A DNA stretch of 64,000 bases from Chalara sp. BL73 (Eukaryota; Ascomycota; Leotiomycetes; Helotiales). Each line of letters begins with the position of its first letter. The stretch's first letter is position 1. This document shows, in pieces, positions 47,260 through 57,549 of this stretch. The notes below the pieces were generated by a model. The model had not been told where the DNA came from, did no database searches, and saw nothing but the letters and a program-made list of their open reading frames with translations. The stretch covers positions 558,001 through 622,000 of the forward strand of contig CAKJVC010000148.1 in assembly GCA_918026815.1 (NCBI GenBank), written 5' to 3'. Position numbers and translations under genes: made by a program.

Positions 47260-48953
47260 CCTGGCGGTGTTGCGGAGCGAAGGGCCTTTGTGCGGATATT
47301 TATATATATCTCTCTTATTCCAACGCTCCTGATGCTGTTGTATTGTGTTATATCTCTTGTGTGATATGTAGCAAGTGGCGTCCTTGTGATATTTGGACTA
47401 GGTATTTTCTATGATGCCGACCGTGCGTGATGAAAAGGAAAAGGAAGAAACAAAGGAAGAATTTTTCGGGGAACGGAGAGATAAACTTAGGGAGGGGCGG
47501 TCAGAACGAAATGGGAAATCTGTGGTGTCACGGCGAGAGAGGGGAGGGGAGAGGCAAGGGAAGGAGAAGCAGAGCAAGCGATAACATTTGATTACCATTA
47601 GTGTGTTAATTATCTTGTTGTGGGTGGGAAATTATGGCCGTGTAAGGCGATGTTGTGATCGATGTCGTGCTCGGCTCTCAGAAGAACACCTAATTCCTGA
47701 CTAAGAAGCAGGAGCCTTGTCCGCCCGCTCGTTGATTGGGCAAAGGAATTGGTCCCTGCGTCCCTTTTATCGATAACGTTTGCGTCTGACCAATGACGTC
47801 CAGGCTTCATAATTGAGGACCTTCCTTCATGGGTGGCGACCGTATTTCCCTTACCGGTAGGGAAATTAAATGCTCACTGGTCCTGCTCACCGATACCTCA
47901 TGTAAATAATACGTAACGACAGATTTTGCTTCGTGCTTGAGATACTCCAATTCTCAAAGGGTCTAATCTCGTGCCCCCAAAAACAGCCTTCACACCATCT
48001 CTTGCTTGAAACACTCCGTCTTTGTTAACGCATACCTGGACAAGTTGTCTATCTTTGATCATTTCTCGCATTCCCTATCCCAAGGGGATGGCAAAGAAGA
48101 TGCAAGCCACCTGACCTGACGGCCTTCTGCCAAGTGGATTCTGGCTGTCGCTCTGCATGGATTCCTTTCTCATTTCTAGCTCGTAGTGTGGTCACCCGAC
48201 AACACATGACATGTGCAGACAGTATGCGCAGGACGCGCCTCGCCAAGAATGGGATCTTACAACTCCATGGGATATAGAGGCGAGGACAATCACTTTTGCT
48301 TTCTTTGTCTTATTCTAGCTCTTTTTCTACACTGTCTGTTTCCCCACAACCCACATTGTCAGCCTTGCATGAGATATTGCGTCTTTTCCCCATGTACAGT
48401 TCAACAATGCGGGGTGCGGGTTAGTAGTAACACCATCCGCCTTGATGTGCCCCCCCCCCCCCCCCCCCCCAGACTCAGGGCGAACCGTGTTGTCGGTGTC
48501 GCAACTGCCTATAAAAAGCTCTTGTGGTCGTCACCGTGTCCTGCAAGATCATGTCTGATAGGTCCTGAAAATGGTGTTGGTGGTAGATATGCATGTGATG
48601 CCATATTGGATAAGCTGTATTGGCTACTTAGAAGCTGATCCGAACTGAGTGGGGGTTGTAGCGTGGGGACGGATCTTTGCTCATTAGGTCTTCTTTCATG
48701 AATGGCCTGTGCCTTGATGTTTCCTTCATGAATTGTTGATCTGCGCGATGTCGAGCTTTACAATGAATTACACACAAAGCGTCACGTTCAGGACTTCCTT
48801 CTTGGCTTGGCATTTTGCATTGGCTGTCATTTTCCTATCTAGGAAAGGATACCCATTTTCTTTCTTTTCCAGTACCGAGTTGGAGCATTCACATTTTAAT
48901 TGCAGTCTCTACCTTACAAAACGCCTTACACCATGATTCAACACAAGAAGACA
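47260..48953. other. Intergenic, contains a C21 homopolymer
   Basis: No gene is supported over 1.7 kb. The main oddity is an uninterrupted poly-C run at 48450-48470. Confidence 0.5.
48450..48470. repeat. C21 homopolymer tract
   Basis: Twenty-one consecutive C residues on the plus strand. Its exact length is likely to vary between assemblies and isolates. Confidence 0.9.
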
Positions 48954-49663
48954 TCAGCACTTCTTCCACTTCAGGTTTAGCTCAAAACCTCCAGCATCAG
49001 TCAACGATCCTGTAGCTTGTGAACTGACCGAAGTCAATGAAATCGCGCTGTTGATATTTAATGCCGCATTCTGGCCGCATGCCGCCCATACGATGGCAGC
49101 ATTAGCAACTTCTTGAGTTACACTGTAGTCTCCTTTAATAGGGCCTGTAAATACTTCTTGTGCTACAGCTTGGTCGTACCCTACTTGGTGTTAGTATCCA
49201 TCAATTGTGCCCAAGGACCAAGAGTACACATGCCTCCAGAAAAATAGTAGGTGGTCGAGAGCACACCATTTACGCCTTTATCAAGGTTCGTTGAGCCAAC
49301 ATAGCTTGCGCTCACAGCCGCATATTGCAGATTCGAGGGATACACAAGGTTGAGGTTGATTTGGCAATTCTTCCTACTATCATCCACGGCAGCATTTGGG
49401 CCAATTACAGCTGTGACGTTTGGAAACTTTGCTAGGAACCTGCGCTTAATTCAGCCAATGTTCCATCAAGTATTATCAGCGCTTTAAGTCTCATACTTGG
49501 ATTCGCTAATTTGGGCAACAGCTACCCCTGAGCCCTGTGGACAGCCCGACCCACCATAGCTGATCGATTTGACTGACACCTTGCTAAGATCCAATGCCTG
49601 CGGTAAGGCTGAGGCAGTCAAAGCCAAAGCCACAAGTGTGGTGTAGCAGGTAATTTGAAGCAT
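48954..49663 (-). CDS. DUF4360 family small secreted protein
   Basis: Three exons (49663-49497, 49439-49228, 49180-48954) encode 201 aa. A signal peptide (MLQITCYTTLVALALTASA) precedes LPQALDLSKVSVKSISYGGS and GCPQGSGVAVAQI, the characteristic DUF4360 opening. Also present are KNCQINLNLVYPSNLQYAA, the central YFSGGMWYDQAVAQ (completed across the second intron, donor GTACTC) and the C-terminal FELNLKWKKC. Introns are 57 and 47 nt; the second has an ACTAAC branch point. DUF4360 proteins are secreted, about 200 residues long, with an invariant terminal cysteine. Their function is not established. Confidence 0.82.
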
Positions 49664-52600
49664 AGTCAAAAACTGGACGAGTGTGTATTATGAGCTAAAA
49701 GTGTTTAGTGACTGATGAAGCTCAGTTGAGCATGCCATTCTTATATCAGTCTTAATCAGCGGGTACCAAAAGGCTAGATCACAACCCGTAGATTAAAAAA
49801 TTAAGGTTAAATTCTCGATGGTAACCCAAGAAGTCTTGAGGTGCCACGGTCAAGGTATTACCCGATTGGATACTTTTGGCAAAATTGAGCGAAGCTATTT
49901 TTGGCGATATAGCCTGAGACTCCTTCATTTATTCAGCGTTACATTATGAATCTAGTTCTGCAATTTTCACTTTTGCTGCACGTCGAAAGGTAATGGACAA
50001 GTTGTCTTTCCTGAGAGTCTATTTATGGACGGTGAAATCGAAAGCTCTCATAAATTACGAATTCTCCGAGCTCGTGAGCCCTCAGCGGAATACAACTTGC
50101 GCAATTTCCATTTAGGCATCGCAGTTTTCGCGACTATTGACTTCGTATTGATTTCTCCCGTTGCATTAGAAGGCCCGTTCTCTGATCTCGAGATACCCAG
50201 GAGAAGGGTATTACAGGTCATGATTTGAAGAAAAAGGTTAAAATGGTATCAATTCCGGCAGTGTCCGTGAAGATATATTTAGAAGGCAACCATGTGTACA
50301 ATCTGTTATTTCTGCAGTCGCTATCACCTTCTAGTTTTCCTCCCTTGATGCTTTGAAACCTAAAGCATGAGTCTTCGATTGGGCGACCTACGCGCCTCAA
50401 TCCACATCTTTGGCAAATCTCCTTCACAGATCCAAATTTACAACCTACTCCTTGCGGTGTCCTGCGGCATCTTGGTGAAGTATAATATTGTTTGATGACT
50501 TACACAGGAAAATTCCGACTAATTCGGAGAACACGAGGAGAAACACTTTCCTTGCCCAGCCGACAGAGCACTATACCTAGCAACGTCTGTCATCAGCCCC
50601 TCTTTCCGGACATAAAACGCGATCTGCTTGTATGAGGCGAGAAATCTCCTTTACCCAGTTTGATGTCGGCCGTCCCTTAACGTGGAACGGGTTTAGGGAT
50701 TTGGCCATAGATCTGTTGTTATCGGAAGATGAGTCCCGAAGCTTGTGGGTCGCATGTTAACAAAGATGCTAAAATCAGATCTGGAGCCGGCTACATGGTC
50801 AAACCCCTGATTTGGAGGGGTAGTTTACATGCCAAGAGTGGGAGGCTAAGGGTGCTCCATATCTCTGTGTTGCCTCGATAAGGAGAGTGTTCAGGATAAG
50901 AGATATATTGAACAATTCTAAAGCTTACAAATTCGAGAGAAACAACCTCTCCAAAGCCCCTCAAGCACAGAATTTAAAGAACATGAGATGGCAGATCTGG
51001 AATTGAATTATGCATCTTTCAGTTCTCAACCTCAAGGAGCGTCAGGGAATACCCAAGCTTGGTTACTGATTGATGTCTGTGAGGTAAATATCACTTCCAC
51101 AAGAGTCAAATCTGAGAGACATTCATAGGGAAGCCTACCTTGCATGAGGTAGCCAACTCTACGCGGAAGACCGCTTCCACTCCACCCTTGCCTCAACAGA
51201 ACGTCTAATCACGGCTCGTCGCCCCGTCAAATTCCCCGCGACCTTCACAACGTTAATGGAGCAAATGGGGGAATCTGATACAAGCATATACCTCAAGTTC
51301 TCTCGTTCCTTGATGAAGGAATCGCATACGCATCATCGCAGGCCAATTTTGTGTATAGTCATTACTGGGCGAGACGGTGATTGCAAACTAGTACAGCTTG
51401 TCAATCTTGAGAGTTTGTTATTGGGCGCGAGGGATGATACATTGGCAATTTGTGGGTTTAGTGCAAGTGGGCGTGTGAGGGTTAATATGGTAGATGCTGC
51501 GCAGGTATATTTTTCCCTTTTCCATGGCTTTTGAAAGGCCAAGAGGGGTAAAGGAATTGAGCAGGCGAGGATGAGACCAATATGTAAAATAGTATGGATT
51601 CAATGCGTATGTGATTTTGGGGATGCCTGTGGGGATCATCATGAAGCACCACGAAAGCAAACTTTTTTGATATGAAGGCTAAGCTCGCAGACGTTGTGAC
51701 GGAAGGTGAATTTTTGAAGCTTAAGTCAAGGTAATGGTTACCAGCACGATATAAAAATTGTCAAAACATTGTCGCTTTCCTTGACTAGTAGATGGAGCTA
51801 AGCCAAAGTGCATTGTATATTCTTTTGCAACCATAAAACTGCAAAGCTATGCTTGCCTTCGCATCGGATGGTTCAAACTAAACCCTTATATTATCGCGTG
51901 CAACTATCATATCCAGCTTCAAGGACAAAGTCCCCTCAAATGGCCGCCTTATCTCAGGACTACAATGCACCCCCAACCCGGGAACTGCAGGAACTCTAGG
52001 CATGAACACATCCGTGCACTAACCTCCTGATCGTCTCAGGAGTTCGCTAGGTGATCTCACTTGCTTCAATACCGGCCAGAAGTGAGATCTCGTGATTCCG
52101 GGAATACAGGCTTGTACAAGGAATAGCTTTGAGAGCGAAAAGTTGCTAAAGGCTAGTTGCTACACCTTTTCTTAAATAAAAAGAAATTACTGTTTGTCAC
52201 ATGGCGTGCTCTCGCTTAGTAACCACGTGATTCACAGGTAGTACAAAATATTTTGATACCCCAGAACACCTTCTCTCTTTAGTTTAGTATCCTTGTAATA
52301 GAGCCTATCAGCTAGTCTACAACTAGACGCCATATTTGGGTTGAACGAATGTACAGCAATACCGGCTTTCTGGGGTCCAGGGCCTCGACCCCGGCATGCT
52401 GTTGCCAAGTCTGTTTGTCGCATGCTACTTTTTAAACAAACACTGATTTTCGCGAAGTTCGTATTAAAGAGTCGACGTACAATAAGACTTTCCCCCCAAT
52501 TGTTATTTTGAAGGCAGCAGCAGCAGCGGGAAACTGCGCTCGGATGGTGGTAACGAAACCTCTACAACGCGTAATGGCGGCTTATCAAAGTTAAATCGCA

Positions 52601-53841
52601 CTTGCGAAAATGCGAAAAGTCTCAAGCCGCTAGGCTGTGAAGCATTCAGTAATGAATGCATGCATACATCATCAAATACAGAAAACACGTCTTAGCTGTT
52701 TCATGCCTAGCATCGGGCATCCATAGTTCGACTCCCAATGATGCGAAGACATGTTCATGTGCATCATGTGACCGATAATATTTTGATAAGCAAAAATTCT
52801 GGGCAGCTGTATGGCGGGTCCAGGAACCAAATTTTGTTTTGCCGGGCCAAGACTCTTGCATCTTACACGTGAAAGGAGGATCTGCTCAGCTCATTCTTGG
52901 TAATCAGCTATGACGAGGAGGGCGTAGGTCAGGATACACGCTCCCGGTTTATCTTTCCCAGAAATGGCATAGTGTTTCGGCTTTATCCTGGGCGCGTGGG
53001 GTTGCGCTTGGACGATCGGTGAACTTTATTCCTGAGATTAAGTACAGCGTGGGCAGGCAACTTTGGATTCAAGGGATGGGTAGGAGCTCCCGTAATGTGC
53101 GTAATGTGAAGGGTGCTCATCTGGATAAGGATTATATATTTGATTAGAGATCTAGAATCGGTATCTGACTAGGAAGAAAAGAGAAGGAGGGAAAAGCCAA
53201 GGAGCAACTAGGTTAAGATAATCGAAGGTGGCTTATGTTGCAGACCAAAATAGGGTGTCATGCGTGGCGGTTACACAAGATGCTTTCAGGTTATCGTTGC
53301 GTCGCCACAAGTGTTTAATATTGCATGAACACGTACCAATATGCATGCTTGTTTTGTTTTGTAAGTTATGTAATTCCAAGGCTTCAATTTTCTCATTTTC
53401 TGAAATCTGATAATAGTGGCTAATAGAAATGGCATTCCAAAAATTGTATTGCTGGAGGTTTTGGATAAAGTTACCCAGGCTGCTGGGTTCCCAAGAGAAG
53501 GGCTCCCGTAAGCACACCCTCAAGGCTGTTCACGCTTTGTCCACTACTGGCGCCACCAGATTGGTTTAGCATTCAATAATCGCGCCACAGGTAAGAAACT
53601 AGATTGTTCCTGGGACAATTCCGGGGAATACCCGTGCAAGCTTGGGCGCCTTCAAACCAACCACGGACCAGTTCCCGCTGCATAATGAAGAGGAGGGAGG
53701 GGGGAAATATCGCAGATCGTACAGCACTGTCCCGTCCCGACGATCCTCCCCTGGAATTTATAATGCAATCCATATAGTCAAACAGCAAGCCTAGGTGCTC
53801 GTCCTTATATCTACCATCCTTGGGCCTCTCTTAGATATGCA
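49664..53841. other. Long gene-free stretch
   Basis: About 4.2 kb without a supported gene. Short frames exist (for example a 92-codon frame at 51256) but none shows a domain, a signal peptide or plausible splicing partners. No transposon ends or tRNA were recognised. It marks the edge of the accessory region. Confidence 0.45.
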
Positions 53842-55179
53842 ATGGAAGACCGCTCGCACCAGCTTATTGCGGTGGTCATCACTTTCCTTTGCCTGGCTCT
53901 CGTCAGTATCGGCTTGCGGATATGGACGCGGTTTCACCTCGTGAAATGGATGGGCCTCGATGACTGGTTGATCTTGATCGCTACCGCCGCCAGCGTCGCT
54001 GAAGGCGTTTGCACGCTTATTGGTACTATCTCTTTCTTCTGAACACTCTGCCACGCAAGATTTTAACGGCGGATAGGGACGAGGTACGGACTCGGCAAGC
54101 ATCCTTCGGCTTTGAAAGCTGAATGGTGGAAACCGTTTCAACAGATTCTTCTCGCGGCATCACTGAGCTATAATATATCGTCTGGCTTTATCAAGCTCAG
54201 CCTGCTCAGCTTCTACTTACGCTTAACGCCAGACAAGTCTTTTCGTGTTCTTACCTTGGCGCTGTTTATAATTTGCGCTCTCTTCATGGGTGCGACCCTC
54301 ATGGGCGTGCTTCTGCAGTGTATTCCGCTCTCTACGCTTTGGGTACACAATTCTCCTTCTGATATGACAGCAAAGATACTGATAAGATTAGGACCCTAAT
54401 GCAAACGGGAAGTGCTTCAACATCGGCCTCTTTTACTTTGCTAGCGCGATCGTCCACATCGTGACGGAGGCCGCTATCTATATCCTGCCTATCAAGACGC
54501 TCTTAAGTCTCAGGCTGCCCATGAAACAAAAACTCGGTCTCTGCTTGCTCCTAAGCATCGGCGCTGGGTAGGTCTTCCTTCCTGCTATTTCCTTTCGTCG
54601 GTCAAACTAACGCTTGGTAGATTGATAGCGATTAGCTGCTATCGCATCGTGCTACTTAGGCCGTTCATAATAAGCGAACCAGGAGGGGGTTTAACCTGTA
54701 GGCTCTTCATCCTTTCTAAAATTACGGAACTAACAAGAGAAGGGATCATCGTCAATATCTTTACCTGGTACACAATCGAGCTCAACCTCGCCATCTGCGT
54801 CGCCTGTGGGCCTGCGAACCTCGCTTTTTTCAGACACCACTTCCCCACCTTCTTCGATAGTTCGAATGCAGCCGGTCGATACATGTCGAATGGAGGGAGA
54901 GTATATCCCCTAAGCAATATTCAGAATGGCACGCGCGGGACGGGTGGACAGCGGTCGCACATAGGGAACAAGAGTCAGGTACATACTACGGTCACCACAA
55001 ATGATCCGTACTTTTTGGAGAATAATAGCGAGGAGATGATTATTCCTGATTCCAGGATCCACCGTCAGGTCGATGTGTGGGTTGATCATGAGGATGCAGA
55101 TGTGGAGGGCGGGAAAAGTCAGAATGGGAATAGTATACATGGGGTGGAGGTGGAGGCGGAGGTGGAGGAGAAGGAGTAG
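53842..55179 (+). CDS. Rhodopsin-domain (PTH11-like) integral membrane protein
   Basis: Four exons (53842-54022, 54077-54342, 54392-54567, 54621-55179) encode 393 aa. The protein has about seven hydrophobic segments: TM1 at the N-terminus (LIAVVITFLCLALVSIGL), MGLDDWLILIATAAS, SYNISSGFIKLSLLSFYLRL, then three more and IELNLAICVACGPANLAF near the end. This arrangement and the LDDW and KLSLL landmarks are those of the fungal rhodopsin/PTH11-like family, plasma-membrane proteins of which PTH11 senses surfaces in appressorium formation. The cytosolic tail is polar and ends in a Glu/Val repeat. A fifth intron (54689-54739, GTTTAA donor, CTAACAAGAG end, 51 nt, frame-neutral) is possible. Removing it shortens an oddly long loop before TM7, giving 376 aa. 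Confidence 0.8.
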
Positions 55180-55527
55180 ATGTATATTATAGACATGCAA
55201 CTATTGGATATGGGATAGAATATTAGAATGAATAATGCCTCAAAAGCTTGAAAGTGTGTTACGGAAGCACGCAGCATCTATCTTTGAGAAGTTCACTGAA
55301 TAATATGGAAGTACTGGTCCATGGTGTGAGGGCTGTTTTGATTTGGGACATTCTCAAATCACGATATTGGTTTTGATGTTGTCACCATTGCTGGGCGCAA
55401 TATCCTTCATCATCTTAAAAATCGAATCAAGCACGCATTATAGAACAGTAGTCACATGTAGTGATGTTCTAGAGTGAAGCTATAAATGGTGAAAACACTA
55501 CGTCTGTCAAGACCCGCACTTTATATA
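55180..55527. other. Intergenic, nothing recognised
   Basis: AT-rich 3' flank of the rhodopsin-domain gene; no feature seen. Confidence 0.4.
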
Positions 55528-56215
55528 TTATTCCTCTCTAACGCCAGCGCGTACTAGAACAAATTGCTTTGCGGTTAGTCTTTGTTCCAATCTAGTATTT
55601 CGTGACTTATAATGAACTTTACGTTTCTTTAAGCTCCGATTGCAGTCCCGTCGTAGGATACATTTGTGGTTGCGGCTGCCGAACAGCTGAGAAGCTCTGA
55701 AGTATTGATTGCCTGCCGACAGGAACTCGCTCCTAGCATACAACGGCTGCGGTTGCTGTGCTATCCTCAGGGTTTGTAGGAATTGGTTACCCTCTGGCTG
55801 AAATACGCTCCCCATAGAGGGTGATAGGTTGGTTGATGCGCTAACTGAGGAACCTCTAGGTACGGGATGTTTATTTGTGGGAATATGTTGTTATTGTATG
55901 GTGATGGCTAACTGCCTGCGATGGCCAAGGGTCCGGGATACCTTTCGATAGAGATAGGTTGCGGAGGACCAGGTAGGCCTCGTGCGTCGGTACCTGCGGC
56001 TCTGGGAGACTTTGAGATGTTCCTTGATACGGCATTCCTGATGATAGGAATAGGTCGCTAGGCGGTAGTTGAAGCTGTGATTCCTGTAGCGTTTGGGAGT
56101 TTCCTGGGTATGGTGGTGCATTTGAGGGCGACAAGACTCTCGTGAAGGGCAGTATCGGTTCATTCCTGAATGCAATGCCTGTCGGCAGATGTCCCGAGAT
56201 GCTCATGAAGATCAT
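55528..56215 (-). pseudogene. Remnant of a Pro/Gln/Tyr-rich protein gene
   Basis: Minus-strand frames carry protein-like low-complexity sequence: LPFTRVLSPSNAPPYPGNSQ, LPPSDLFLSSGMPYQGTSQS. In a second frame INIPYLEVPQLAHQPTYHPL follows, and in a third IAQQPQPLYARSEFLSAGNQ with a basic end (SLKKRKVHYKSRNTRLEQRL). The frame changes are not explained by introns. I do not recognise the family; decay of a once-coding region is inferred from the long stop-free composition-biased stretches. Confidence 0.25.
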
Positions 56216-56957
56216 ATCATTTGTTGGCCACTATATCTTAGCTTCACCTATTCCCAGCTCTCTTGCAGTTAGAGTTCGTGGTCATGCTGGAATCCTGAGA
56301 ATTGGCTTTGGAGAGAATGTCCGTAATTTCGGGATCAAAGCGCTCAAGTCCCGGAAATACAACGACATTTTGCAAGCCATTCTTGGTCATCTCCCAGTAA
56401 TGATCGCGAGCTCAGTCGGCCATAAAATCAACAATGAGAAGAAGCTGTACTGCCTTGTTTTTATTTATCAGGTTTCCCTCACACACTCGCATAATTTGGC
56501 TTTTCCAATGTCTAGACATGGAAATGGCACGCCTATTGGATAGGGGACTTGTTTCGATATCCTTATATTGTTCTGGGTTGTGGCTTCATTTTCTATAATT
56601 TGAATGTCCTATAAATCTTCATCAGCCCTGTCGTTTTGAGATCTCTATGTGTAAATAGAAAACTATTTACCCTTGGATAAGAAAAGGGCAGGTTTAGAAA
56701 AGATTCCTCTATAGCTTCCCAACTATTGTCCAGATAAGCTAAATGCAGCTCCTAATTCTGTCTACGATAAGCATAGAACCATACATTTAGATTAAATTCA
56801 AATTGATAATCCTTAGCTACATTGGCCGACAGAAGACTCCACTGGATAATGAGCATGGTATAGATTGGAAAGGCAGTTTGAAAGTGGACCAAATCCCAAG
56901 AATCTCCATCTCCCATTTCGGCTCCTGCGACTATGAAGGGAAATATACTATTGCCCT

Positions 56958-57345
56958 CTACAGTAGGCTGATTCTAAAGCTGATCCGTGACCTTTGGATC
57001 ATCCATAGATTGGCGGAAGCGATATCGTTGGAGGCCGGTGATAAGATCTGGCTCTGGTCCCTTATTGATTCCATGCTGCAGTAGAGAGGATGGATGATTC
57101 TAGTTCGGATTATATCACCTATGATCTTCCCCATGGTATCGCAGAACCCACTGTCAATCGCTAGGTAGATCCACATATCAACAAGTAGTTCTGCTACGTA
57201 CTTCTCATCCAACATCTCCTCTTCAGTGAATTCACGGTGTTCTCGCCTTCTCTGGCCCCATTAGGTCCTCATAATGGTTTGGTGGGGGTAGAGTTTCGAA
57301 TAAGGATTTCCATAGCCGCTTCCTCAGTCTGAATGTGCGGGTAAC
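56958..57345 (-). pseudogene. Remnant of an unrecognised helical protein gene
   Basis: On the minus strand RTFRLRKRLWKSLFETLPPP leads into HYEDLMGPE, and after a frame change into EEEMLDEKYVAELLVDMWIY and further hydrophobic-helical sequence ending near 56958. It may be part of the same decayed gene as the remnant at 55528-56215 or a neighbour. No domain identified. Confidence 0.25.
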
Positions 57346-57549
57346 TAGGTTTTGTAAGCTTCTTTCACGTATATTCTGAAAGAAACTTATGTCGAGATTT
57401 CTACCTATTATAGTATAACTCTCCGCTCACATAGCGACTTAGTTTTATCTATTATGAATTGGAATTTCGTAACTAGATCACTCTGGCCTATCCTGTCCTT
57501 CATAGTTACTACACACTGAAGCAACCTGTCACGATGTTCGCCTCAGCGG

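Noticed and set aside
51256..51534. 92-codon plus-strand frame with a good ATG
   Set aside because: No domain, signal peptide or exon partners; composition not convincing.
52720..52740. B-box-like AGTTCGACTCC
   Set aside because: No D-arm or acceptor stem pairs at the right distances.
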